Counted from the first letter of the stretch, positions 25,770 to 34,814 are shown. The stretch: 64,000 nt of DNA from Tamlana sp. I1 (GCF_015355625.1 NZ_JACLAF010000001.1:186001-250000), one strand, 5' to 3'. Notes: generated from the sequence alone by a model not told the origin. Numbers and translations: made by a program.

Positions 25770-26552
25770 TTACAATGATTTTGTGCGTCCGCCATCCACA
25801 GGAATATTAACCCCATTAACATAGCTTGCAGCTTCACTAGCAAGAAACGTAATCACATTAGCAGTTTCTTCGGGTTGTGCAAAACGTTTGGCTGGAGTGT
25901 AATTTTTCATAGTTTCTGCCATAGCTTCAACCGTAGTTTCTTCATTTTTTGCTTTAATTTTTATAATTTCAGCTAAGCGTTCGGTGTCTGTAAAACCTGG
26001 GAGTACATTATTCACAGTAATACCAAATGCGCCCACTTCAACCGAAAGTGTTTTACTCCAATTGCCAATGGCGCCACGAATGGTATTGCTTACACCCAAA
26101 CCAGGAATGGGCTCTTTTACCGAAGTAGAAATAACATTAATAACACGCCCAAAACCTTCAGATTTCATAAAAGGAATTGTGGCTTGAGCCAGCACATGAT
26201 TGCATTTTAGGTGCATGGTGAAGGCATTTTCGAATTCCTCTAAACTCGCTGTTAAAATCGCTCCACTTCGTGGCCCTCCTGTGTTGTTAATAACAATATG
26301 GAAACCATGATTTTTCTCTATAAATTTGATGACTTGTTCTTGTAATTCTCTAGGGTTAGAAAAATCGGCAACAATATAACTGTGGTTTCTGTGTTGAGGT
26401 AATTCAGCCAAAACGGCTTTAAGTTTTTCTCTATTTCTCGCGACGAGGGTAACGTTAACACCCTCTTCAGCAAGCGCTATAGCCGTTGCTTTTCCAATGC
26501 CTTGTGTGCTTCCGCAAACTAGAGCGTTTTTGTTGTTTAGTTTTAAATCCAT
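25770..26552 (-). CDS. SDR family protein lacking the YxxxK motif
   Basis: 260-aa short-chain dehydrogenase/reductase fold. The nucleotide-binding loop is CGSTQGIGKA and NNTGG replaces NNAG. The active-site region reads ISTSVKEPIPGLGVSNTIRG: the catalytic Ser is plausible, but where YxxxK is expected there is SNTIR. The C-terminus (NGVNIPVDGGRTKSL) is standard. It lies between the dioxygenase and aldehyde dehydrogenase genes of the kynurenine cluster. Its substrate is unknown; a step after 2-aminomuconate is one idea. SDRs of this SNxxR kind exist elsewhere, so it is not simply a broken gene. Confidence 0.85.
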   Translation of the reverse strand: MDLKLNNKNALVCGSTQGIGKATAIALAEEGVNVTLVARNREKLKAVLAELPQHRNHSYIVADFSNPRELQEQVIKFIEKNHGFHIVINNTGGPRSGAILTASLEEFENAFTMHLKCNHVLAQATIPFMKSEGFGRVINVISTSVKEPIPGLGVSNTIRGAIGNWSKTLSVEVGAFGITVNNVLPGFTDTERLAEIIKIKAKNEETTVEAMAETMKNYTPAKRFAQPEETANVITFLASEAASYVNGVNIPVDGGRTKSL

Positions 26553-26595
26553 AATTTTTATTTTTTATAATTTCAAAGATTACAGAATCTAGGAA

Positions 26596-28032
26596 TTAAT
26601 ATTTTATACAAACATTTTTAGTTTTCGTGAAAAAACGTAACGATTCTAAACCGCCTTCGCGCCCCATTCCTGATGATTTTACACCTCCAAACGGGGTTCT
26701 TAAATCGCGTAACATCCAAGAATTTACCCAAATTATGCCAGCTTCTAGCTGTTGCGTAAATTGCATACTGCGTTTTAAATTGTTAGTCCATAAGGTGGCA
26801 GATAAGCCATATTCCGATTGATTTGCCATTTCTAATACATTGTTTTCAGTTTCAAAAGGCATTATGGTTACTACGGGACCAAATATTTCTTCTTGATTGA
26901 TGCGGCAGTTGTTATTGTCTATTTCAATAATTGTAGGTTCTAAATAATAGCCATTTTTAAAACTTGGAATAATAACTTGATTTCCGCCACACAAAATTTT
27001 GCCTTCTGTTTTTGCGATTTCAATATAATTTAAAACTTTTTCTAAATGTGTTTTTGAAACGAGGGCGCCAATATCTGTTGAATTTTGCGACGGATGTCCA
27101 ACTTTGAGTTGTTGTGTTTTTGCAATGAAATCGGTTTTGAACTTTTCATAAATGGAAGCTTCAACAAAGATGCGGCTTCCACACAAGCAAATCTGACCTT
27201 GGTTTGAAAATGAAGAACGCAGCGTTGTTTCTAACATGGTTTCATAATCGCAATCGGCAAAAATAATATTGGGGTTTTTTCCACCTAATTCTAATGATAA
27301 TTTTTTAAATAAAGGGGCTGCTATTTTAGCAATGGCTGCTCCTGTTTTTGTGCCTCCTGTAAACGAAATGGCTTTAATTTCGGGGTGTTCAACAATGGCT
27401 TGTCCGGCGGTTGTGCCTAAACCGTGAACAATATTTAAAACGCCTTTTGGGAGTCCTGCTTCGTTACAAATCTCACCTAATAAAAAAGCGGTTACAGGTG
27501 TAATTTCGCTAGGTTTTGCTACAACGCAATTGCCTGATGCTAATGCTGGAGCAATTTTCCATGTGAATAAATATAGCGGAAGATTCCATGGCGAAATACA
27601 ACCAACAACGCCGATGGGTTGACGTAATGTATAGTTTATGGCGTTTTCGCCAATACTTTCATGACTTTCGCTTGAAAACTGTGTTATGGCATTTCCAAAA
27701 AAACGAAAGTTGCTTGCAGCTCTAGGAATATCGATGCTTTTGGCCAAATGTAGCGGTTTGCCATTATCTTTACTTTCGGCTTCTGCGAAGCGTTGTAAAT
27801 GGGTTTCTAATAATTCTGAAATTTTAATTAGAATTTTGCTGCGTGTGTCTACAGATGTTTGCGACCAACTTGGAAAAGCGTTTTTAGCAGCTTGAAACGC
27901 TAATTCAACATCGGTTTTTGAAGAGTTTGGCGTTTGTCCATAAACTTTTCCATAAGCAGGGTTGTAATTGTCTAACCACTCATTAGCTACAGGATTTTGA
28001 AAGCTGCCATTTATGAAGTTTTTAATTTTCAT
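26596..28032 (-). CDS. Aldehyde dehydrogenase, likely 2-aminomuconate semialdehyde dehydrogenase
   Basis: NAD-dependent aldehyde dehydrogenase (478 aa). Motifs: [29 protein letters not shown]-like [15 protein letters not shown], the general base in [11 protein letters not shown] and the catalytic Cys in [12 protein letters not shown]. The enzyme should oxidise 2-aminomuconate semialdehyde to 2-aminomuconate, a role inferred from the flanking ACMS decarboxylase and RidA genes; close relatives include 2-hydroxymuconate semialdehyde dehydrogenases. Its start overlaps the stop of the RidA gene by 4 bases (ATGA), indicating coupled translation. Confidence 0.9.
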   Translation of the reverse strand: MKIKNFINGSFQNPVANEWLDNYNPAYGKVYGQTPNSSKTDVELAFQAAKNAFPSWSQTSVDTRSKILIKISELLETHLQRFAEAESKDNGKPLHLAKSIDIPRAASNFRFFGNAITQFSSESHESIGENAINYTLRQPIGVVGCISPWNLPLYLFTWKIAPALASGNCVVAKPSEITPVTAFLLGEICNEAGLPKGVLNIVHGLGTTAGQAIVEHPEIKAISFTGGTKTGAAIAKIAAPLFKKLSLELGGKNPNIIFADCDYETMLETTLRSSFSNQGQICLCGSRIFVEASIYEKFKTDFIAKTQQLKVGHPSQNSTDIGALVSKTHLEKVLNYIEIAKTEGKILCGGNQVIIPSFKNGYYLEPTIIEIDNNNCRINQEEIFGPVVTIMPFETENNVLEMANQSEYGLSATLWTNNLKRSMQFTQQLEAGIIWVNSWMLRDLRTPFGGVKSSGMGREGGLESLRFFTKTKNVCIKY

Positions 28033-28433
28033 GATTGTTTTTTATAAGCCATCACTTTAATTTCGATAAGCAAATCGGGGTGAGGCAATTGATGAACAGC
28101 AACTGTAGTTCTAGTTGGGCCTGTTTCAGCTTCAAAAAATTCAGCATAGGTTTTATTGTAACCAGCAAAATCGTTCATATTCACTAAAAAGGTCGTAACG
28201 TCAACAATATCTGATAAAGCAGCACCTTCTTTATTTAAATTTCGTTCAATATTTTTTAAAACTTCACGAGTTTGCACTTCAATATTTAATTGTTTGGTGC
28301 CCAAGTTGTCAATAATATCAACGCCAGCAATAGAGTTGTCTGGGCGTCTAGAACTTGTTCCAGAAACAAAAATGAAATCGCCTACTCGTTTGGTATGTGG
28401 GTATGCGCCGCGAGGTGTTACAGATGTTTTCAT
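28029..28433 (-). CDS. RidA family protein, likely 2-aminomuconate deaminase
   Basis: 134-aa YjgF/YER057c/UK114 (RidA) family protein: [35 protein letters not shown] and [21 protein letters not shown], including the conserved Arg. General RidA proteins hydrolyse reactive enamines/imines. In kynurenine and nitrobenzoate clusters the member encoded there deaminates 2-aminomuconate, and its position here between kmo and the aldehyde dehydrogenase gene supports that. It overlaps the dehydrogenase gene by 4 bases and starts 3 bases after kmo. Confidence 0.88.
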   Translation of the reverse strand: MKTSVTPRGAYPHTKRVGDFIFVSGTSSRRPDNSIAGVDIIDNLGTKQLNIEVQTREVLKNIERNLNKEGAALSDIVDVTTFLVNMNDFAGYNKTYAEFFEAETGPTRTTVAVHQLPHPDLLIEIKVMAYKKQS

Positions 28434-28436
28434 AAA

Positions 28437-29855
28437 TTATTGTTTTAAACCAGCAATTCTATCGTCTTCAAGAATACGATGGGTTTCCTGTTTAATTTTA
28501 TTTAAAATTGTTTTTAAAGCCGTCTTATTCAAATCGACCGTAGTTGAAATTTCACCATCGGAAAGCAAATTTAAAAGGGCTTTATCTTGGGCGCGCCCTT
28601 GTAACATGGCTGTTTTGTAGCCTATGTTTTCGTTAAATGTTACTAAAGCATATTTAGAGGCATATTCTTCAGGAAACTCTTTTTCTAAAAGCATTTCTAA
28701 CTTGCGTTTTTCTTGAAATATGGGGTTGGAAACATGGTCTTTCATTTCATGAAAATTATCGATAGCCAAATCAGCAATAGCGTCTGTGTCTTTTTTTCGC
28801 TGTGCTTCAAAGGCTTTAAAAGTGGCTTCCCAGTTTTCTAAATTCAAGTTTAAAATATTATCTAGCTCAACTACATCTTCAAAAGCCGCGTTCATACCTT
28901 GTCCGTAAAACGGAACAATAGCATGCGCGGCATCGCCCATTAAAAGGGTGTTTCCTTTGTAATGCCATGGCGCACATTTTATGGTGCCGAGTGGTGAGGT
29001 TGGGTTTTTAAAAAAATCGGCAACCAAATTGGGCATGATTTCTAAAGCATCTGGGAATTCTTTTTTGAAAAAATCCAGTACTTTTTCTTCAGAAGTTAAA
29101 TTATTGAAATTGTAGGTGCCTTCATCATAACTTAGAAATAAAGTAACGGTAAAACTGCCATTTAAATTGGGTAATGCAATTAGCATAAAACTTTTTCGAG
29201 GCCAAATATGAAGGGCATTTTTATAGGCTTGAAAACCACCGTTAGAATCTGGTAGAATACTAAGTTCTTTGTAGCCGTGTGTTAAATAGTTTTGGGAAAA
29301 GCTGAACAGAAATTTTTTGCCCAGCGCATAACTCTGACGTAAAACAGAGCCTGCACCGTCTGTGGCGAAAATAACATCGGCATCTTCTACAAATTCTTTT
29401 TTAGTTTCGTAATCATGAAATAGGGCTGTTGTTTTTTCAAAATTGACCGATTTACATTTTTTATTGAAATAAATCTGAACGTTTTCATGGTTTTCAGCTT
29501 CATTTAAAAGTAGTCCGTTTAAATCGCTTCGAGATATAGAGTTGATGTACTCAAAACCTTTACCACTGTAATTGGATTGTTTGGTATGGCCATTTTTATC
29601 ATGAATCATGCGGCCGTACATGGGGATGCAAAGGGCTTTAACCTGCTCTTCTAAACCCACGAGTTTTATGGCTTTATTGCCACGATTTGAAAATGCTAAA
29701 TTAATGGAGCGTCCAGCACTAAGGTTTACTTTTCGTAAATCTGGACGTTTTTCGTAAACGGAAACTTTAAAACCACGTTGTCCCAAACGTAAAGCGAGTA
29801 GGGCACCGCATAAGCCTGCGCCAATAATTAATATGTTTTGTGGCTTGTTTTGCAT
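28437..29855 (-). CDS. kmo: Kynurenine 3-monooxygenase
   Basis: FAD-dependent aromatic hydroxylase (472 aa) converting kynurenine to 3-hydroxykynurenine with NADPH and O2. The FAD site is LIIGAGLCGALLALRL, followed by YEKRPD, then SINLAFSNRG and ISRSDLNGLLL. The second FAD motif is GDAAHAIVPFYGQGMNAAFED. A C-terminal extension of about 90 residues follows, as in other KMOs. It is 7 bases after kynU and 3 bases before the RidA gene. Confidence 0.95.
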   Translation of the reverse strand: MQNKPQNILIIGAGLCGALLALRLGQRGFKVSVYEKRPDLRKVNLSAGRSINLAFSNRGNKAIKLVGLEEQVKALCIPMYGRMIHDKNGHTKQSNYSGKGFEYINSISRSDLNGLLLNEAENHENVQIYFNKKCKSVNFEKTTALFHDYETKKEFVEDADVIFATDGAGSVLRQSYALGKKFLFSFSQNYLTHGYKELSILPDSNGGFQAYKNALHIWPRKSFMLIALPNLNGSFTVTLFLSYDEGTYNFNNLTSEEKVLDFFKKEFPDALEIMPNLVADFFKNPTSPLGTIKCAPWHYKGNTLLMGDAAHAIVPFYGQGMNAAFEDVVELDNILNLNLENWEATFKAFEAQRKKDTDAIADLAIDNFHEMKDHVSNPIFQEKRKLEMLLEKEFPEEYASKYALVTFNENIGYKTAMLQGRAQDKALLNLLSDGEISTTVDLNKTALKTILNKIKQETHRILEDDRIAGLKQ

Positions 29856-29862
29856 TACTTTA

Positions 29863-31149
29863 TTAAATAGGCTTTAATGAAGCGTTTACTATTTTTTTTA
29901 ATTTTTCAACCAAAAGGTAAACATCCTCAAACGAATTGTAAAAAGGTGTTGGCGCACATCGAATCACATCAGGTTCGCGCCAGTCGCTTATTACGCCAGC
30001 TTCAGTTAATTGATCGTGTAATTTTTTGTTACCGTTTTTTACTTGTATGGATAATTGGCAGCCGCGTTCTTCAGGATTGTTTGGTGTTATAATTCTAATG
30101 GTTTCGTCACCTAATTGTTTCAGCAAAAATTCAAAATAACCAGTTAGTTTTTTAGATTTTTCGCTGAGTTTATCCATGCCAACGTCTTCAAATAAATCTA
30201 AAGATGCTTTTATAGCAGCCATGGATAAAATAGGCGGATTGCTTAATTGCCAGCCTTCGGCTCCTGGAAGTTGGTCAAATTCATCACGCATATTAAAACG
30301 TGTTTTTTTATTATGGCTCCACCATCCTGTAAAACGGTTGAGGTTTTTGTCGTGTGCATGGCGCTCGTGAATAAAACATCCTGCTAAACTCCCTGGACCA
30401 GAATTTAAATATTTATAGGTACACCAAACTGCAAAATCGGCTCCAGAGTCATGTAATTTTAAAGCGACATTTCCTGCAGCATGGGCACAATCGAAACCTA
30501 CTTTACAGCCATAACGATGTCCTATTTTGGTAATGCGTTTAAAATCGAAGAACTGCCCTGTGTAATAATTTATCCCACCAATAAGGATTAGTGCAATGGT
30601 TTCACCTTCATTTTCTAGGATGTTTTCTAAATCGTCATATCGCAATAATTCTTCATTTGTTCTAGGTTTCCAAAGGATTAAACCTTCTTTATCATCAAAA
30701 CCATGATGTCTTAATTGCGACTCTACGGCATATTTATCCGAAGGGAAAGCATCACTTTCAATAAGGATTTTATAGCGTTTTTTTGTGGGTTTGTAAAAAG
30801 ACACCATCATAAAATGAAGGTTTACCGTGAGGGTATTCATCACAATCACTTCAATGGGTTTTGCACCTACAACTTTTGCCATGTTTTCGGTTAAAAATTC
30901 ATGATAAGGTAGCCAAGGTGTTTTTCCAGTCGTGTGTCCTTCTACACCTAATTGTGCCCAGTCGTCAAGTTCTTGGTTAACGTAAGCCTTGGTGTGTTTG
31001 GGTTGTAAACCAAGGGAATTGCCCGTCATATAAATTAATTCATTACCAGCAGCGTTTTTTGGTATGTGAAATTGGCTTCGATATGAATTTAATGGGTCGT
31101 TTTGATCTTGCTCTAAGGCATATTCAAGCCCCGTTTTGTATGTGGACAA
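29863..31149 (-). CDS. kynU: Kynureninase
   Basis: PLP enzyme (428 aa from the chosen start) cleaving 3-hydroxykynurenine to 3-hydroxyanthranilate and alanine. Key segments: YMTGNSLGLQPK, the phosphate-binding MNTLTVNLHF, GFDCAHAAGN with the PLP Asp, and the Schiff-base Lys in CTYKYLNSGPG. The frame has no ATG near the N-terminus. A TTG at 31176 lies inside the promoter box at 31174-31181, so the TTG at 31149 (MSTYKTGLEYAL, as in relatives) is taken as the start. It is the first gene of the kynurenine operon. Confidence 0.93.
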   Translation of the reverse strand: MSTYKTGLEYALEQDQNDPLNSYRSQFHIPKNAAGNELIYMTGNSLGLQPKHTKAYVNQELDDWAQLGVEGHTTGKTPWLPYHEFLTENMAKVVGAKPIEVIVMNTLTVNLHFMMVSFYKPTKKRYKILIESDAFPSDKYAVESQLRHHGFDDKEGLILWKPRTNEELLRYDDLENILENEGETIALILIGGINYYTGQFFDFKRITKIGHRYGCKVGFDCAHAAGNVALKLHDSGADFAVWCTYKYLNSGPGSLAGCFIHERHAHDKNLNRFTGWWSHNKKTRFNMRDEFDQLPGAEGWQLSNPPILSMAAIKASLDLFEDVGMDKLSEKSKKLTGYFEFLLKQLGDETIRIITPNNPEERGCQLSIQVKNGNKKLHDQLTEAGVISDWREPDVIRCAPTPFYNSFEDVYLLVEKLKKIVNASLKPI

Positions 31150-31173
31150 AGTGTACGTGTTTAGGGTTTCTAA

Positions 31174-31181
31174 CAAAAATA
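31174..31181 (-). promoter_or_regulatory. -7 promoter box of the kynurenine operon
   Basis: TATTTTTG on the minus strand fits TAnnTTTG, 24 bases upstream of the TTG at 31149. Its last three bases are the TTG that a naive reading would use as the start. The upstream -33 element is not clear. Confidence 0.5.
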
Positions 31182-31254
31182 AGCATTATAATTTTAGAAA
31201 TCATAACTCTAAACAAGGCATTGATTGTAGTATTTAAGAGTCTTTTAAAAAGGA

Positions 31255-31285
31255 AAAGCGCTTAAACCATTGGTTTAAGCGCTTT
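31255..31285. terminator. Palindrome upstream of kynU
   Basis: AAAGCGCTTAAACCA (31255-31269) and TGGTTTAAGCGCTTT (31271-31285) form a perfect 15-bp inverted repeat with a 1-base centre. It lies between the lipoprotein gene (stop at 31370) and kynU, so on the minus strand it is the terminator of the lipoprotein transcript. Confidence 0.7.
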
Positions 31286-31369
31286 AATATATATAGACGC
31301 ATAACGCGGAAAAATAATATATTTTATATACGTTGAGGTCTTTGTTCTTGGATGTTTTTATCCTAAAAA

Positions 31370-32026
31370 TTAGTTGGTAATCACTTTAACATTTGTGAAA
31401 TTAAGATTCCAGCTCCCTTCTGCCTTCTTATGTTCTAAGCCCAGTTTTAGGCCTTTAAAATCTTGATAATCTTCAAAAGTTGTTATCATAGAAGGTTCTA
31501 TTTGATTGGCTTTTCTATAAATCCATTCTTGAATGATATAATTGTTGTTGAAAAAAATATCATAAGCATCGCCAGGGGTGTAACCACCTTTTGCAGGATA
31601 GGTTATCGTGAACTTATTTAGTTGAAGTTTGCTAATAGGTGCTTCTGCTTTTGTAATTTCTGAAAAAGTAATGTTGTGGTCCCAAACTAATTGAAACGGG
31701 AAAAGTAGCCAAAATTTATCGTTTATAAACGCGCGGTCGGTTTGTGCGAAGGTAGAATCTATTTTGGTTCTAAGGTATTGAATGGTGTCACGTCTGCGAT
31801 AATGTGTAACCTGATTTGCCTTTGGTTTCCAGCTCCAAATGCGTTGAAAGTGCATGCTGTCTTTATCGACATTAAAAGTAAATTCGATTTCAGATACATT
31901 TTTCCAGTTTTCAAAACCGTGTGCTTGCGCAATTTTTTCGGCAACAGCTTCGGGTGTTAGCGGTTTGTCGTTTTTGCAAGCCATTAGCAATAAGGCTAAA
32001 CATGTAATACGAATGCAATTTTTCAT
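31370..32026 (-). CDS. Lipoprotein of unknown function
   Basis: 218-aa lipoprotein (CLALLLMACKN, lipidated Cys about 17). The mature part is beta-rich with many aromatic residues (FQRIWSWKPKANQVTHYRRR, FWLLFPFQLVWD), which loosely recalls the LolA/LppX barrel used for lipid or lipoprotein transport; this is only a structural impression. It has its own promoter box at 32043-32050 and a downstream palindrome, so it is monocistronic. Confidence 0.72.
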   Translation of the reverse strand: MKNCIRITCLALLLMACKNDKPLTPEAVAEKIAQAHGFENWKNVSEIEFTFNVDKDSMHFQRIWSWKPKANQVTHYRRRDTIQYLRTKIDSTFAQTDRAFINDKFWLLFPFQLVWDHNITFSEITKAEAPISKLQLNKFTITYPAKGGYTPGDAYDIFFNNNYIIQEWIYRKANQIEPSMITTFEDYQDFKGLKLGLEHKKAEGSWNLNFTNVKVITN

Positions 32027-32042
32027 AGGTTTAGAATTTCAG

Positions 32043-32050
32043 CAAAGATA
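32043..32050 (-). promoter_or_regulatory. -7 promoter box of lipoprotein gene
   Basis: TATCTTTG on the minus strand, 16 bases upstream of the start codon at 32026. Confidence 0.6.
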
Positions 32051-32112
32051 CGTTAGTGATCATATTTTGCAGAAATTATAAGAAGAGATTTTTTTATGCT
32101 TTGAGTTTTGTA

Positions 32113-32772
32113 TTAATGAGTGGCTTTAAGTAGTGCTTCAGGAAAGTTGGCTTTAAATCTATTAAGTCGCGGTATCGAAACATTTTTTATATAACTGTTA
32201 TTAGGATGGCGTTTTTCATAATCTTGATGGTAATCTTCAGCAATCCAAAATTTTTGAAACGGATAAACTTCAGCAGCAATTTTAACGCCTAATTTTTCAG
32301 CTAGGGCGTTTTTCTTGTTTAAAATAATTTGCTTCTGCGCTTCATTTTGATAAAAAATAATTGAACGGTATTGCGAGCCTCTGTCGTTTCCTTGTCCGTT
32401 TACTTGTGTAACATCTTGAGAAGCAAAATAAACATCAACTAAGGTCTCAAAACTCACATTTTTAGGGTCGTAAATTACTTCAACAGCTTCGGCATGACCA
32501 GTTTTACCAGTGTTACTTTCGGCATAGGTTGGGTTTTTGGTATGACCTCCAGAATATCCCGAAATAACTTCTTCAACGCCTTTAACGTTTTCATAAATGG
32601 CTTCAACACACCAAAAGCAGCCGCTTGCAAAATAGGCCTTGGCTTTGCCTTTTACAAGAGGGACTTCTACAGGTTTTGCATTTATAACGGCTTGTTGTGC
32701 GGTTTTAGACTGTGCATTATTCTGGCAACTAAAAAATAAAGTAATCGCTAAAAGAGGAAGTATCTGTTTCAT
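32113..32772 (-). CDS. msrA: Peptide-methionine (S)-S-oxide reductase, lipoprotein form
   Basis: Repairs oxidised methionine. The MsrA core carries the catalytic GCFWCVEA, then GVEEVISGYSGGHTKNPTYAE and GHAEAVEVIYDP, with QYRSIIFY and YHQDYEKRHP later. The N-terminus is a lipoprotein signal (LLAITLFFSCQN), so this 219-aa form is exported and membrane-anchored, in contrast to the cytoplasmic E. coli enzyme. It should protect envelope proteins. Confidence 0.94.
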   Translation of the reverse strand: MKQILPLLAITLFFSCQNNAQSKTAQQAVINAKPVEVPLVKGKAKAYFASGCFWCVEAIYENVKGVEEVISGYSGGHTKNPTYAESNTGKTGHAEAVEVIYDPKNVSFETLVDVYFASQDVTQVNGQGNDRGSQYRSIIFYQNEAQKQIILNKKNALAEKLGVKIAAEVYPFQKFWIAEDYHQDYEKRHPNNSYIKNVSIPRLNRFKANFPEALLKATH

Positions 32773-32835
32773 AAAGTTTAAATTTCTGTATAAATAGACG
32801 AAATAATATGTAAAACCTTAATGTCTTAAAGCAAA

Positions 32836-32863
32836 AAAGCCTTCATAAGTTTATGAAGGCTTT
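32836..32863 (-). terminator. Terminator after the C4-zinc-ribbon-like gene
   Basis: AAAGCCTTCATAA (32836-32848) and TTATGAAGGCTTT (32851-32863) pair perfectly around a GT centre. It lies 20 bases beyond the stop of the gene at 32884 in the direction of its transcription. Confidence 0.8.
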
Positions 32864-32883
32864 AAAATATGGTTTAAAATGGA

Positions 32884-33663
32884 TTATAGTTTTGAAAACA
32901 TTTTCTCCATTTTTTCTCTTTGTTCTTCAGCTAAAACAGCATCAACTAAAATACGTCCACTGTGCTCGTCTGTAATTACTTTTTTACGAGAAGCAATTTC
33001 AACTTGTACTTGTGGTGGAATAGTAAAGAAAGATCCTCCTGAAGCACCTCTTTCAATTGGCACAACGGCTAATCCGTTTTTTACATTAGTTCTAATTCTT
33101 GTATAAGCTGCAACTAATCTAGCATCAATTTGTTGCTTGTAATCCTCAGATTTTTGAATTAAAGCTTGCTCTTCTTTTTCAGTTTCAGCTAAAATCGCGT
33201 CTAATTCGTTCTTTTTATGCTTTAAGTGATTTTCACGTTCTTTTAAACGCTCTTTAGTTTCAGCGATTACTTCTTTTTTCTGTTCGATTTGAGCTTTAAA
33301 TTCTTTAATGTGTTTTTCAGCCAGTTCAATTTCTAATTCTTGAAATTCAACTTCTTTAGTTAAAGAATTAAATTCTCTGTTATTTCTAACATTTTTTTGT
33401 TGTTCGCTATATTTTTTGATTAAAGATTTAGACTCTTCAATTAAATTTTTCTTTCCTGCGATATCGTTGTCTATTACTTCTAAATTAGAAACAAGTTTAT
33501 CTAATCTAATGTTTAATCCAGCAACTTCATCTTCTAAATCACGAACTTCTAAAGGAAGTTCCCCACGAACATTTCTTATTTCGTCTACACGAGAATCTAT
33601 GAGTTGTAAATCGTATAGAGCTCTTAAGCGCTCTTCAACAGTTACTTCTTTCTTTTTAGCCAT
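32884..33663 (-). CDS. Coiled-coil protein of the C4-type zinc-ribbon (DUF164) family, without cysteines
   Basis: 259-aa protein that is mostly a long antiparallel coiled coil (residues about 30-185; NNREFNSLTKEVEFQELEIE is the family hallmark at the hairpin). The C-terminal module normally binds zinc through CxxC and CPxCGR; here the equivalents are ERGASGGSFFTIPPQ and VITDEHSGRILVD, and the protein contains no cysteine at all. It lies 3 bases after the NIF3-like gene, an arrangement common in bacteria. The function of the family is not firmly known. Confidence 0.9.
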   Translation of the reverse strand: MAKKKEVTVEERLRALYDLQLIDSRVDEIRNVRGELPLEVRDLEDEVAGLNIRLDKLVSNLEVIDNDIAGKKNLIEESKSLIKKYSEQQKNVRNNREFNSLTKEVEFQELEIELAEKHIKEFKAQIEQKKEVIAETKERLKERENHLKHKKNELDAILAETEKEEQALIQKSEDYKQQIDARLVAAYTRIRTNVKNGLAVVPIERGASGGSFFTIPPQVQVEIASRKKVITDEHSGRILVDAVLAEEQREKMEKMFSKL

Positions 33664-33666
33664 ACT

Positions 33667-34761
33667 TTAAAAATACTTAACGGGATTGGTTTTTGTCTTC
33701 GATAAAATGATTGCAAAATTAGTAATTTTTTTCTTAAGATGTGCAACTAAAAGGCTTTTTGTGTACTGCTCGCTTTCATAATGCCCAATATCTGCTAAAA
33801 GAATGTTGTTTTCGGCCATAAAAAAGTCGTGGTATTTTAAATCGGCAGTGATAAATACATCAGCACCAGCAGCCTTAGCAGCTTGAATTGCGAAGCTTCC
33901 AGAGCCTCCTAAAACGGCAATTCTTTTTACGTTTTTGTTTAAAAAAGCAGAATGACGAATGCACTCTGTATTCATTTTGGATTTTAAATAACTTAGGAAA
34001 CTCAATTCGTCCATAGGCTGTTCCAATTCGGCAATCATGCCTATGCCAATATGCTGATTTTTGTTTTCTAGCGTGGTGATTTCGTACGCGACTTCTTCGT
34101 AAGAATGTGTTTTAAAAAGGGTTTGAAGCACCTTAGATTCTAAATGTTTGGCATAGGTAATGCTAATTTTAGTTTCTTCCTCGGTGTGTGTTTGCCCTTT
34201 TTCGCCAAGGCTTGGGTTCGAGTTTTCATTACCGTTATAAGTGCCATAACCTTCTACGTTAAAACTGCATTCGTTATAGTTGCCAATACTGCCAGCACCT
34301 ACTTGAAACAAGGCGTTTCTTAACAGTGTGGCTTCGTATTTTGGCACATAGGTGGTAAGTTTTTTTATGGTACTACTTTGCGGAATTAAAATGCGCTTAT
34401 TAATTAATTCTAACTGCGTGCAAATTCTATCATTCACCCCTTGTAAGGCATTGTCTAACGCAGTGTGCATGGTGTAAATGGCAATGTCGTTTTTAATCGC
34501 TTTTAAAACCACACGTTCTACATATGTTTTTCCTGTAATTTTTTTAAGACCTTTAAAAATGATGGGATGAAAGCTAACTATAAGGTTGCAGTTTTCTAAA
34601 ATCGCTTCATCAACAACGGCTTCTAGGGTGTCTAAACTCACTAAAACGCCTGTTACTTTAGCGTTTTTATCGCCAACTAAAAGACCTACATTGTCAAAAT
34701 CTTCTGCGTAAGCTAAAGGCGCTAATTCTTCTAAATGATTTATAACCTCTTGAACGATCAT
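33667..34761 (-). CDS. NIF3-like dinuclear metal-centre protein
   Basis: 364-aa member of the NIF3/YbgI family with an inserted PII-like domain (about residues 130-235), as in the YqfO-type members. Metal-ligand segments are LIVSFHPIIF, YTMHTALDN and LLADIGHYESEQY; in many relatives the first reads HHP, so one His is replaced by Phe here. Such proteins form hexameric rings and are sometimes annotated as GTP cyclohydrolase I type 2, a function not generally confirmed. It is the first gene of an operon with the coiled-coil gene. Confidence 0.9.
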   Translation of the reverse strand: MIVQEVINHLEELAPLAYAEDFDNVGLLVGDKNAKVTGVLVSLDTLEAVVDEAILENCNLIVSFHPIIFKGLKKITGKTYVERVVLKAIKNDIAIYTMHTALDNALQGVNDRICTQLELINKRILIPQSSTIKKLTTYVPKYEATLLRNALFQVGAGSIGNYNECSFNVEGYGTYNGNENSNPSLGEKGQTHTEEETKISITYAKHLESKVLQTLFKTHSYEEVAYEITTLENKNQHIGIGMIAELEQPMDELSFLSYLKSKMNTECIRHSAFLNKNVKRIAVLGGSGSFAIQAAKAAGADVFITADLKYHDFFMAENNILLADIGHYESEQYTKSLLVAHLKKKITNFAIILSKTKTNPVKYF

Positions 34762-34786
34762 TTAATTTTAGGGTATTGGTTTAAAA

Positions 34787-34794
34787 CAAATATA
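34787..34794 (-). promoter_or_regulatory. -7 promoter box of NIF3-like operon
   Basis: TATATTTG on the minus strand, 25 bases before the start codon at 34761, within the 53-base gap shared with the divergent lpxK. Confidence 0.65.
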
Positions 34795-34814
34795 AATATT
34801 ATATTTTCGTTGTC

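Noticed and set aside
28294-28620. Plus-strand open frame of 108 codons opposite the RidA gene and kmo
   Set aside because: Spans two genes on the other strand and has no recognisable protein features.
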